From: CAG-390 sp003523225
GTDB taxonomy: Bacteria; Bacillota; Clostridia; Oscillospirales; CAG-272
DNA length: 14,123 bases
Direction: 5' to 3'
Assembly (NCBI GenBank): GCA_902461815.1
Contig: CABPZE010000037.1
Span: 1 to 14,123, forward strand
A program made the position numbers and the translations under genes. The stretch's first letter is position 1; each line of letters starts with the position of its first letter. Under the pieces are notes generated by a model. The model had not been told where the DNA came from. It saw nothing but the letters and a program-made list of their open reading frames with translations, and searched no databases. Below, piece by piece: positions 6,777 through 13,877 of the stretch.

Positions 6777-8516
6777 TCAGTGCGCAGGGTAGAGTACGGA
6801 AGTAAAATTTGTGAGCCTGTTGCCCGAAATGACCGCTCCGGTAGTCTCGGGATCAAGCACAATGGCAGTCTGTCCCGCAAAGCGGGTGCCGGGCGCGCCG
6901 CCGGAAAGATCGTTGTCGACGACCGTGAGCGTGAACGGCTTTTCTCCAACGTTCAGCTCATGCCGGTAGACCATTACGGCGCGCACGCAGTCGGTGACGG
7001 TATTGTTTCTTATCGTGATATTACCGTATTCAAAAATGTTTGTCTCCTCATAGCCGTCGCGGACAAGGAACGCAGTCGTCGCCTCCGACACGCGGTTGTT
7101 CTCGACAACAGAATCAACGGAGCACCCCTCAATAAGAGCGATACCGGCTGTCCCGCCCGACTCGCGCCGGACATAATAGTAATCGGTCTGCGGACTGAGA
7201 GATAGGGTTATGTCATTGTCGGCGATATAATTTTTTCGTCCCGCAACAACAATTCCGCGTCCCGAATTTTTAACGGTATTTCCGGTAATTACAGTGTTAT
7301 AGCAGCCGCCGGAAACATAAATGCCGTCCCATATCGCGTTTTCAGCAGTACAATTCTTGACGTAACAGCCGTATGACGTTCCTTTTTTGTGCGCCTTTCC
7401 GATAAGAAAAGCATGAGTGGAAAAATCAGAATAGCAACCATCAAAGCCGCTGCGATAACTGCGCGTTATACGTGCAATATTGTAGTCGCCGTAGTTTGCG
7501 CTTTTCTGGTGGAGCGATACTGCGGGCTTTTGCGGTATCAGGAAGCTGCAGTCCTTGACCTCACAGTCAAGTGCCTCGGAAAGCCTCAGCAGGCAAAACC
7601 CTGCTTTAGGAGCTGATTTTTCCTCGCTGCACATTGTCACACGCTCTATGCGGCAGCTTTGCATCCAGCTTCCCACGATCGCAGGCTCCTTGCATTCTAT
7701 CACCTTCAGATCGCGTATCACTACGTCGTGCGCCGGGCTTACAAGCTGCACCGTTGCGGCGTCGCGCATATACGGATAGTCCGACACCGTGCCCGCCGGC
7801 TTGCGCGGCACCGATTCCTGCGTACCGTCGGCACGGTAGAACGGAAATACCGTATTTGTTGTGGCCCTCAACGTCTTTCCGCCGTCCGAAACCTCCGCAA
7901 CGGTCAGAAATTCGGCATAAAAGCAGGCGGTACCGCTTTTATAGCTCCTGCCAAGCACCCAGTCATATGTACAGTCCTCAAGGATAGTGCAATTACGCTG
8001 ACTCATAAGGTAGATCAGGTCGCCCGCCTGCGCTCCAGCGGACTTTGTCAGCTTTATCGTGTCGGAAAAATCCGGCATATGCTCCGAGAGCTTTATTTCC
8101 TCACCCACAGTCCCGGTAATTTCAAAAACCGTTGTACCGAGCGGGTATATTACGGTGTCGTCCCCGTCCCCGTACACGGTCTTGCCGGACGGCACCGTCA
8201 CAGAAGACATACGGTAGGTACCGGCGGGCAGGTAAACCGAATCGCACTCCGAAAGAGCCGCAGACAGCGCCAAAGCCCAGTTGCCGCCTATGGCCTTGTC
8301 CCTCCAACGTCTGATATCGTTTTCCGCAATCTTAGATAGATCCTCCGTCGTTACCTCGGCGGCGGTCGTCTGTTCCCCGGCCTCCGGAGACAGAGTCTGA
8401 TCGGGGGCGGACGACGTATCCGCCCCACCGTTTTCACATGAAACAAGACACATAGCAAGCATGAGTAATACCGCTGTCAGAGCCGATGCTACGGCGCGTA
8501 AAAATTTGTTAAGCAT
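6777..8516 (-). CDS. Surface lipoprotein with right-handed parallel beta-helix (pectate-lyase-like fold)
   Basis: 579 residues. The signal peptide ends in a lipobox CLVSC (Cys27), followed by a Ser/Thr/Glu linker to about residue 65. Then comes YLPAGTYRMSSVTVPSGKTV with GDGDDT, the typical start of Pectate_lyase_3-type beta-helices. The C-terminal half (about 290-579) carries many rungs such as GIYVSGGCYNTVITGNTVKN and ENNRVSEATTAFLV, the NosD/PbH1 pattern. It is probably a polysaccharide lyase, glycosidase or binding protein acting outside the cell; no catalytic residues could be assigned with confidence. It starts inside the preceding gene (8-bp overlap, ATGCTTAA) without a clear ribosome binding site, so it is translationally coupled. 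The solute-binding gene follows after 40 bp. Confidence 0.85.
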   Translation of the reverse strand: MLNKFLRAVASALTAVLLMLAMCLVSCENGGADTSSAPDQTLSPEAGEQTTAAEVTTEDLSKIAENDIRRWRDKAIGGNWALALSAALSECDSVYLPAGTYRMSSVTVPSGKTVYGDGDDTVIYPLGTTVFEITGTVGEEIKLSEHMPDFSDTIKLTKSAGAQAGDLIYLMSQRNCTILEDCTYDWVLGRSYKSGTACFYAEFLTVAEVSDGGKTLRATTNTVFPFYRADGTQESVPRKPAGTVSDYPYMRDAATVQLVSPAHDVVIRDLKVIECKEPAIVGSWMQSCRIERVTMCSEEKSAPKAGFCLLRLSEALDCEVKDCSFLIPQKPAVSLHQKSANYGDYNIARITRSYRSGFDGCYSDFSTHAFLIGKAHKKGTSYGCYVKNCTAENAIWDGIYVSGGCYNTVITGNTVKNSGRGIVVAGRKNYIADNDITLSLSPQTDYYYVRRESGGTAGIALIEGCSVDSVVENNRVSEATTAFLVRDGYEETNIFEYGNITIRNNTVTDCVRAVMVYRHELNVGEKPFTLTVVDNDLSGGAPGTRFAGQTAIVLDPETTGAVISGNRLTNFTSVLYPAH

Positions 8517-9495
8517 TTTTCATTTTGCGTGATCTGCTTACCGTAAGCACTGCTGTTACGGCAGCTCCTGCAGCGGCGATAGCAAGCATCAGCCAGATAT
8601 TGCTGTCGCCGGTAACGGGAGCAGGGTCACCGGTCGTTTCCGCAGGCGCTTCGGTAACGGGGGCAGAGGCTTCCGTTGTTTCCGCAGGCGCTTCGGTCAC
8701 GGCAGGCGCAGTGGTCTCCGGCTTCTCAAGAGACGCGACAAGAGAAAGCAGTGAGGTCTGCTTTTCGTCAAGAGTACCGGGTGTAAAAAGCTCGGAGTCA
8801 ACTGCCTTCATAAGAGGCGTTCCGCTTTGCGGCTCATAGGAGGTCGGAATTCCCTTTGACGCTGAGGTCGAATCAATGATGCAGGTAGCGGAGGTGATGT
8901 CTCCCTCGCGGGGACATACCCACATACGTACCGCACCCGAATTTTCAAGATTGAAGCCATGCTCCGCCACTGCGACACCCGTTTCAAAGTATTTGCCGCC
9001 TGTCTTGTCATTGACAAGCACCTTGACCGAGGGGTCAAGCGCGCAACCGGAGTCGGTCACCATATCATTGCGGTAAGCGTCAAAATTATATTCGACCTTT
9101 CCGTCGCCAATATCCTTTACAAACCCGCCGTAAGTCGGGTCAGCTTTTTTGTAGCAGTCGGAGTAAACACACCATACCATTGCAATCTCACCGGGGGCGA
9201 GCACTACCTCTCCGGGAGCTGAGGAGAGATATGTCCAAAGAGTCACATCTGCGGCAGCGACAGCCGCGTTTTCATCGGCTGACGCGCCCTTACGGCAATA
9301 GATCTTATAGTCATACAGGTCGATAGCAACGTCCGAAGCGTTCATTATTTCAAAGCTTTCATAAGTGTCGTTGCCTTGGGGATTACGAAGTATCTCCGTA
9401 ATGATAAGTCCGGGCATTTCATCCGCCGCGAATGCGGGAATAAGCATCAGCGCCGCGATAAGCGCCGAGATCAGGATAGCCAGTGTTTTTTTCAT
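8509..9495 (-). CDS. Secreted lamin-tail-like domain protein with C-terminal membrane/wall anchor
   Basis: 328 residues. The signal peptide MKKTLAILISALIAALML has a likely cut after AFA (23). The N-terminal part LIITEILRNPQGNDTYESFE..NASDVAIDLYDYKI has the pattern of an LTD (lamin tail) domain, an immunoglobulin-like fold common on bacterial surface proteins. A Thr/Pro/Glu-rich stalk contains a tandem 14-residue repeat (APAETT.A.APVTE). It ends with PVTGD at 293-297, a hydrophobic segment and SRSRK, an arrangement like sortase signals although the canonical LPXTG is absent. The likely role is a cell-surface scaffold or substrate-binding protein working with the next two lipoproteins. RBS AAGG lies 9 nt upstream. 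Overlap with the downstream gene indicates joint expression. Confidence 0.75.
   Translation of the reverse strand: MKKTLAILISALIAALMLIPAFAADEMPGLIITEILRNPQGNDTYESFEIMNASDVAIDLYDYKIYCRKGASADENAAVAAADVTLWTYLSSAPGEVVLAPGEIAMVWCVYSDCYKKADPTYGGFVKDIGDGKVEYNFDAYRNDMVTDSGCALDPSVKVLVNDKTGGKYFETGVAVAEHGFNLENSGAVRMWVCPREGDITSATCIIDSTSASKGIPTSYEPQSGTPLMKAVDSELFTPGTLDEKQTSLLSLVASLEKPETTAPAVTEAPAETTEASAPVTEAPAETTGDPAPVTGDSNIWLMLAIAAAGAAVTAVLTVSRSRKMKNA
8635..8697. repeat. 42-bp in-frame tandem duplication in the stalk of the surface protein
   Basis: GTTTCCGCAGGCGCTTCGGT occurs at 8636-8655 and again at 8678-8697, a period of 42 bp (14 codons). It encodes the repeated EAPAETT/APVT stalk. Copy-number variation would lengthen or shorten the stalk without a frameshift. 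Confidence 0.8.
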
Positions 9496-9553
9496 TGTTA
9501 ATTACCTTGCCTTTCTTGTTTTTGTATTCATTTTTATTAAATTGTATATATTT

Positions 9554-9592
9554 CGCAAAGCGCAAAAGGGCTACGCCTTTGGCAGCTTTGCG
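9554..9592 (-). promoter_or_regulatory. Hairpin in the operon gap between the propeller and surface-protein genes
   Basis: CGCAAAGC (9554-9561) and GCTTTGCG (9585-9592) form a perfect 8-bp stem with a nested inner pairing (AAAGG/CCTTT). It lies in the 102-bp gap just after the propeller stop codon. On the transcribed strand it is followed by an A/T-rich stretch without a pure U run. It could be a leaky terminator, a processing or stabilising structure that sets different levels of the two gene products, or a dispersed repeat. No convincing promoter was found in the gap. Confidence 0.5.
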
Positions 9593-9597
9593 TATTA

Positions 9598-10632
9598 TCA
9601 GACTGAGTGCTTTATAAACAGAATGTCCCGGCGCTGAAGCTCTATCGAGATATAAAGCTTGCCGTTCTCGTAAAAGCCGTCCGGATAGTCGAAATTAAGC
9701 GGAAAATCGGATATGATCTCACGGCGCCCCCAGGTCTTCATTCCGTCGTCCGATATCCAGACTGCAAGCGGATTGCGATTTTGACTGTCCGGGTCATGTA
9801 TAAGCGCTATCCTGCCGTCGCCAAGCCCTATCAGCTTCGGCTTGCAGGAGGGATTGGGGATTTCGGTCTTTGAAAATTCACTCCATGTACGTCCGCCGTC
9901 CCGTGACTCGCTGTACCACAAAACGTCTTTTGTCACACGTATGAGCATTGCGACCCTGCCATCCGGCAGCTCCGCCACCGTCGGCTCGCTCCATATCCAC
10001 TGCAGACCTGTCTCTCCGCGCATCGGAAACGGCGGACAGGGGCATATGCTGAAGGTCCTGCCGCCGTCGTGACTCAGCGCAACACCGTTATCAACATGAT
10101 CTATATCAACATCGGTAATTCCGACAAAGGTCAGCTTGCCGTTCGTGCGGTACTTCCCGCCGTATTTTGCCACCAGCCGCTCGTTTTCGGCGGCAGAAAT
10201 GGGATATCTCTGATACGGAATAAGTATATCGCCGTTTGAAAGCTCGATCTTTCCACGCATGAAGGTATAAGTCTCAAGTCCGGGGAAAGCGCCCTCGTCG
10301 GTCCAGGTGTGCCCGCAGTCGGTGCTTGACATGACCACCGAACGCCAGTTGAAGAACTGCCCGTTATGTAGGGTAAGATATGCCACCACGCGCTCTCCGA
10401 AGCAGGCGACCTCGGTGCAATAGACGGCACTGCCATTCTCAGGAAAGACAGAAGTCGGCGCGCTCCAGGTCTCGCCATCATCATAGCTGTGAAAATAATA
10501 TACACGGTTGCGTGGAGCAGGCTCGTAGGTGTCGCCGCACTGCGCCACCATAAGCAGGCTTCCGTCGCTCATTCTGCGTACTATCGGCTCACAGGAAAGT
10601 GTGTCTTTGTGAACAAGTCTGATATCTGTCAT
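9598..10632 (-). CDS. Asp-box (BNR) beta-propeller protein, sialidase-like glycoside hydrolase
   Basis: 344 residues with no signal peptide, so apparently cytoplasmic. Five Asp boxes (S-x-D-x-G-x-T-W type) are visible at 49-56, 103-110, 187-194, 243-250 and 294-301, spaced as in a six-bladed sialidase propeller. EPIVRRMSDGSLLM at the start and SEPTVAELPDGRVAMLIR (215-232) resemble arginine-bearing segments of BNR_2-type sialidases, but the classical FRIP motif of GH33 is not present. Annotation as exo-alpha-sialidase would therefore be by fold only. It is the first gene of the operon; RBS GGGAGA lies 6 nt upstream. It may hydrolyse an imported oligosaccharide, whose products the kinase and aldolase then handle. 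Confidence 0.85.
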   Translation of the reverse strand: MTDIRLVHKDTLSCEPIVRRMSDGSLLMVAQCGDTYEPAPRNRVYYFHSYDDGETWSAPTSVFPENGSAVYCTEVACFGERVVAYLTLHNGQFFNWRSVVMSSTDCGHTWTDEGAFPGLETYTFMRGKIELSNGDILIPYQRYPISAAENERLVAKYGGKYRTNGKLTFVGITDVDIDHVDNGVALSHDGGRTFSICPCPPFPMRGETGLQWIWSEPTVAELPDGRVAMLIRVTKDVLWYSESRDGGRTWSEFSKTEIPNPSCKPKLIGLGDGRIALIHDPDSQNRNPLAVWISDDGMKTWGRREIISDFPLNFDYPDGFYENGKLYISIELQRRDILFIKHSV

Positions 10633-10655
10633 AATATTTCTCCCGGGTGAGTGCC

Positions 10656-10678
10656 AAACAGGCGTCTCACGCTTGTTT
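10656..10678 (-). promoter_or_regulatory. Imperfect hairpin in the operon leader
   Basis: On the transcript AAACAAGCGT and ACGCCTGTTT pair with one A-C mismatch around a GAG loop, about 10 nt upstream of the ribosome binding site of the first operon gene. It might influence translation or stability. No known riboswitch class was recognised in the roughly 107-nt leader. Confidence 0.35.
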
Positions 10679-10745
10679 TTTATTCCGGTATGCGGTATTC
10701 TGCGGCAAAAAATGCCGGGATGGAGATCAATTCATATCCGGAATT

Positions 10746-10774
10746 ATAATATCACCTAAAAACAGGTTTGTCAA
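10746..10774 (-). promoter_or_regulatory. Main sigma-A promoter of the six-gene operon
   Basis: On the minus strand, TTGACA (10769-10774) and TATTAT (10746-10751) are separated by exactly 17 bp, giving a start near 10739. The spacer contains a small inverted repeat ACCT/AGGT. The palindrome TGTATACA (10792-10799) lies 17 bp upstream of the -35 box and shares TGTATAC with the regulator's own promoter, making it a candidate operator. Confidence 0.85.
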
Positions 10775-10799
10775 TCCCCTTTGCGAACAATTGTATACA

Positions 10800-11141
10800 T
10801 TTTTTAATAATTGTGCACTTTTGCGCCACGTGCTGCCCGCCACAGCACCGGAACATCCGCTTTTTTGTACACGTTTTATATTTGGTTGTGCAAAATCACC
10901 ATGCCAAATATTATTTCCGGAACATCGGGAGCTTCCGACGGCGCACAAACGGTCATTTGCCGGACATTTTGATCTCAATATCCTCCCGGAGCATATTAAA
11001 ATCTTGTCCCACGGGCTGAAAACTAAAATTTTTTGCGGGATATGTCCCCAAAATACGTTTTGTGCATTTGTCAATGATACACGAAAAGTTCGGCAATTGC
11101 AATAACGAGCCGGCACACATCATGCGAGAGAGTTTCTTGTT
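10800..11141. other. Intergenic region upstream of the divergent transcription units
   Basis: No convincing gene. ORFs on both strands here have neither a ribosome binding site nor recognisable sequence, and they run across the operon promoter. Three direct copies of TTGTGCA are present (10811-10817, 10886-10892, 11060-11066), plus a short hairpin GTGCTG/CAGCAC (10830-10848). A segment at 11024-11062 closely resembles 850-886. No clear promoter was found for the plus-strand ORF at 11142. Confidence 0.5.
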
Positions 11142-11852
11142 ATGGCGCTGAATGAAAGTTTACAAACAGAGGAAATCACAATTCACACCGTTCGTACCTT
11201 ACTTTCACGGGCAGAACGCAACAGCTATATTGAAGATGCTGAAAAAGCTTTCGAACAATTTGATCTGGGAAGACTGGGTACTCGGTATTGTCCGGAATTT
11301 TCATTCCGTGAGAATTTGATCCGCGAAGCTGACAGAAGTGATATATACAATGAAGCTAAGCGGCTTTCTGCGATGAAGCAATTCCTGACCGAACTTGATC
11401 GAATTTACGCCGGAAGGATCTCTTTACAAATTACCGGTCACCCTGTACACTATATGGTGCAGACAGATGACACGGATATTTGCAGAAAAACCGTTCACCT
11501 GCTGCTGAAATCGCTCTATGCCAGCGGCAGGCTGAAAAGCAGGCGTTACAGCACGGTTGCTTTCGAAACCGCGGATGAGATTTCCCGTCAGACCTTTGAC
11601 CAGCTATATAAAAGTAATTCGGGTGGTGCGGTGATTGTGTTATATCGCGCAGGCTGTTCCGATATCCGACACTTTATTCATGGGGAAAAGGCGCATTCCC
11701 GCTATTTCAGTGAGGGTGCTTACGAAAAGCTGACCGGAGATAACAAGGAGTTGATGATCATTCCGGGGGCAAACCATGTTGACCTCTATGACAACCTGGC
11801 GGCAATCCCCTTTGAAAAACTGAGAAGTTTCTTTGAGGAATACTTGAAATGA
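11142..11852 (+). pseudogene. Apparent fusion: N-terminal region of an ATPase-like protein joined to an alpha/beta-hydrolase C-terminus
   Basis: A 236-codon ORF that reads as two unrelated pieces. Residues 1 to about 170 (ISLQITGHP, a segment like LLLKSLYASGRLKSRRYS, then FDQLYKSNSGGAVIVLYRAG) resemble the region preceding the AAA core in a large clostridial ATPase family. No Walker A or B motif follows. Residues from about 178 to 236 (HGEKAHSRYFSEGAYEKL, IPGANHVDLYD, FEKLRSFFEEYLK) match the end of YcjY-type alpha/beta hydrolases, including the terminal catalytic His, but the nucleophile Ser region is absent. Neither half could work as its parent enzyme does. The family assignments are from memory. 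The ribosome binding site is weak (GAGAG at about -12) and no promoter is obvious. It is best read as a deletion-made gene remnant, though a new function cannot be excluded. Confidence 0.6.
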
Positions 11853-11998
11853 AACGGATTCTGTTCTGCTGCCTTTTGTTGACCGGAATTTGTCTGAGCG
11901 GATGCACAGGACAGATCAATCAGCCGGATACGCCGCTATCGACTTCCTCGTCAGCGACGTCGCCTTCGGGATCGTCAACAAATCCGCGTGGCATATGA
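11849..11998 (+). pseudogene. Lipoprotein N-terminal stub (49 codons)
   Basis: The ATG overlaps the previous stop codon (ATGA). It encodes a typical lipoprotein signal, MKRILFCCLLLTGI then LSGC with Cys19, and a Ser/Thr-rich linker, and stops at 11996-11998 without any folded domain. This length is far too short for a functional binding lipoprotein, so it is probably the surviving 5' end of a deleted gene. In gut Clostridia such hydrolase-lipoprotein pairs are familiar (recalled). The sequence from about 11925 reads better in another frame (next entry). Confidence 0.6.
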
Positions 11999-12030
11999 AT
12001 ACGATCCTGATGTTCTCAAATAAGAAATAA
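11902..12030 (+). other. Coding-like fragment in an alternative frame (42 codons)
   Basis: This frame is shifted relative to the lipoprotein stub and runs ATG 11902 to TAA 12028-12030. From about 11923 it reads AGYAAIDFLVSDVAFGIVN followed by KSAWHMNTILMFSNKK. Many codons end in C (GAC TTC CTC GTC AGC GAC GTC), which looks like true coding sequence rather than chance. No family was recognised. It may be the 3' end of another gene brought next to the lipoprotein 5' end by deletion. Confidence 0.35.
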
Positions 12031-12066
12031 GAAAAGGCACAGCCCTGCCATAAGGTGGGGCTGTGC
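12016..12066 (-). terminator. Intrinsic terminator of the DUF262 gene
   Basis: GCACAGCCC (12037-12045) and GGGCTGTGC (12058-12066) form a 9-bp stem. Read on the minus strand it is followed by CTTTTCTTATTTCTTATTT, a good U-rich tail. It begins 7 bp after the stop codon of the gene ending at 12074. Confidence 0.8.
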
Positions 12067-12073
12067 GTTACTT

Positions 12074-13825
12074 TCATCCAATGATTTTTTTAAGATGTTC
12101 AACAATAAAAGCTTTGCGAGCTTCGTTAAATTTTTTGAAATCTTCAATTTTTAAACTTGTACCACTGGGAACAAACAAAGCATCATATGTAATATTATTG
12201 GTTTGAACCCAATCTTTTAACGGAGTATCATTTTTCGATTCGTTTAGGTAGCTATTTAGCAACTGTAAATTTGCAACGCTGTTCCAATTTTTGGGATCTT
12301 TCGCATATTCTCTATCGGCTTCGGGAATGTTCGTCATAAGTTTTTCTTCGTCATAGAAAACAGAAGCAGGGTGCAAGTGATCTTGATGAAAATCGTGATT
12401 ATAGTAATCCAAATTTGGATATAAAAGATGTAACAAATAAAACGCCTCGTTACTATCCTTTTGTGCTTCAACCAATCCGTTAAGAAAATCATCATCAAAA
12501 CTGTAATTTCTTGCGGGATCGTTTTTAAATGCATCTATTAACTCTTGTACGGGAAATAAGGTTTCATTTGTTTCCTTCAGAACTTTTCTCATAGTCACGA
12601 GAACATTATCTGTTTGACCGCCAAAAATAGATTTTATAAATGTTAATATTAACCAACGAGAAATATTATCTTTATCTGTTTTATTGTACGTGGGTTTTAC
12701 AATTGAATCTGCAAGTCCCTTGTGATAAATATAATAAATGATTGGAATGGCTGCATTTTTTGCTCTAAACGTTTTGTCGTTAAAGCCAAGCGATTCAATA
12801 AGCGAAAATGCTGCAACTATACTTTTTTTAACATTATCCCAATTTTGCTCAAACAATTGAACATTCGCAAAAGTGAAGTTTTTTAATTGGAATTTTATGT
12901 TATCAATAAACAAAACGAGGCATGTCTTTAATACAAAATCTTTATCAATAAGAAATCCGGATCTTCCAATGTCATATACTTCTTCTACGAGCTTTTCAAT
13001 TTCTTTACGAGCATCAATTGTCTTCCAATTGGCAGAAGCAATAGACATAAGAAGATCAGAAAAAGATAACGGTGTACCTCCACTATTTGTTCTGATAAAA
13101 ATATCTAAAACTTTATCAGGTTCCTGTTCTTCTTGCAAGTAATAGTTTATGAGCGGCTTTACATGAATTGCCTCATATAAATCACTTAAGGTTTCAACTG
13201 CGTAGCTGTTTTCACTTAATTGATGCGAACTCAAATATCGCATAATTTTTTTATTGTCATCTAAATCCAGTATTTCTCCGACTTCAAACCAATAATACTC
13301 ATCCTTGTTTTTGTTGAATTTTTCTAAATCTTCGACACTCAAAAAGCGAAAATCGTATGTCTTTTGATTATCGTATTGTTGTTGCACAGGTGTTCCCAAA
13401 TTCAAGTATAGCTTTCTTGTTGGCAAACACTCTTCAGTATCTTTCCACCACTTTCGAGGCATTTTATAAGCATATGTTCCTCTAAGTCCTATATATAAAC
13501 TGGTTAACCGTTGCTGTCCATCTATGACAGCTTCAAAGTCTGGAACGCCCTTTGTGTCAATATCTTTGTTGTTTTCTGCAAAGAATTCTCTATACGTGGT
13601 TAGAAACTCGTAAAATTTATAGTCCTTTTTAATACGGCTGTCCGTAATTTTCCAAAGCATAAATGAGTTGATAGGATATCCTCGAAGAATGCTATCGAAA
13701 AGCATTTCAATTTGGCTACTACTCCAAGTAAATTTTCTTTGTATAGCAGGTAGAAGAAATTGACGTCCATGTATTTTGTCTATTGCTTCTTTGATTGTAA
13801 TTGGATTTTGGAATCCGCTTCCCAT
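12074..13825 (-). CDS. DUF262 and HNH-type C-terminal domain protein, GmrSD-like nuclease
   Basis: 583 residues, cytoplasmic. The N-terminal DUF262 (ParB/sulfiredoxin-like) domain carries LLPAIQRKFTWSSSQIEMLF (24-43), IDGQQRLTSL (101-110) and IRTNSGGTPLSFSDLLMS (244-261); DGQQR is the nucleotide-interacting motif of the family. A helical middle region follows. The C-terminal HNH-like part has DHLHPAS (482-488) and SVANLQLLNSYLNESKND (516-533), the His and Asn/Lys signature of DUF1524-type nucleases. Single-chain DUF262-DUF1524 proteins include GmrSD type IV restriction enzymes that attack modified phage DNA, so antiphage defence is the likely role. RBS AGGAGG (13833-13838) is strong. The gene is clearly more AT-rich than its neighbours and sits beside a tRNA-Ser scar, both signs of transfer. 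No partner gene is visible. Confidence 0.9.
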   Translation of the reverse strand: MGSGFQNPITIKEAIDKIHGRQFLLPAIQRKFTWSSSQIEMLFDSILRGYPINSFMLWKITDSRIKKDYKFYEFLTTYREFFAENNKDIDTKGVPDFEAVIDGQQRLTSLYIGLRGTYAYKMPRKWWKDTEECLPTRKLYLNLGTPVQQQYDNQKTYDFRFLSVEDLEKFNKNKDEYYWFEVGEILDLDDNKKIMRYLSSHQLSENSYAVETLSDLYEAIHVKPLINYYLQEEQEPDKVLDIFIRTNSGGTPLSFSDLLMSIASANWKTIDARKEIEKLVEEVYDIGRSGFLIDKDFVLKTCLVLFIDNIKFQLKNFTFANVQLFEQNWDNVKKSIVAAFSLIESLGFNDKTFRAKNAAIPIIYYIYHKGLADSIVKPTYNKTDKDNISRWLILTFIKSIFGGQTDNVLVTMRKVLKETNETLFPVQELIDAFKNDPARNYSFDDDFLNGLVEAQKDSNEAFYLLHLLYPNLDYYNHDFHQDHLHPASVFYDEEKLMTNIPEADREYAKDPKNWNSVANLQLLNSYLNESKNDTPLKDWVQTNNITYDALFVPSGTSLKIEDFKKFNEARKAFIVEHLKKIIG

Positions 13826-13838
13826 AGAAATGCCTCCT

Positions 13839-13877
13839 AAATAAAAAGTTTAGCCGCAAAGTTATTCCTTGCGGCTA
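13839..13877 (-). terminator. Intrinsic terminator downstream of the tRNA-Ser 3' end
   Basis: TAGCCGCAA (13851-13859) and TTGCGGCTA (13869-13877) form a perfect 9-bp stem. On the minus strand it is followed by AACTTTTTATTT. It is the expected terminator of the tRNA-Ser gene and ends immediately before the ribosome binding site of the DUF262 gene. Confidence 0.75.

Noticed and set aside
10647..11116. ORFs of 152 (+) and 129 (-) codons in the intergenic region
   Set aside because: Both run over the operon promoter or its upstream region, have no ribosome binding site and contain no recognisable protein sequence.
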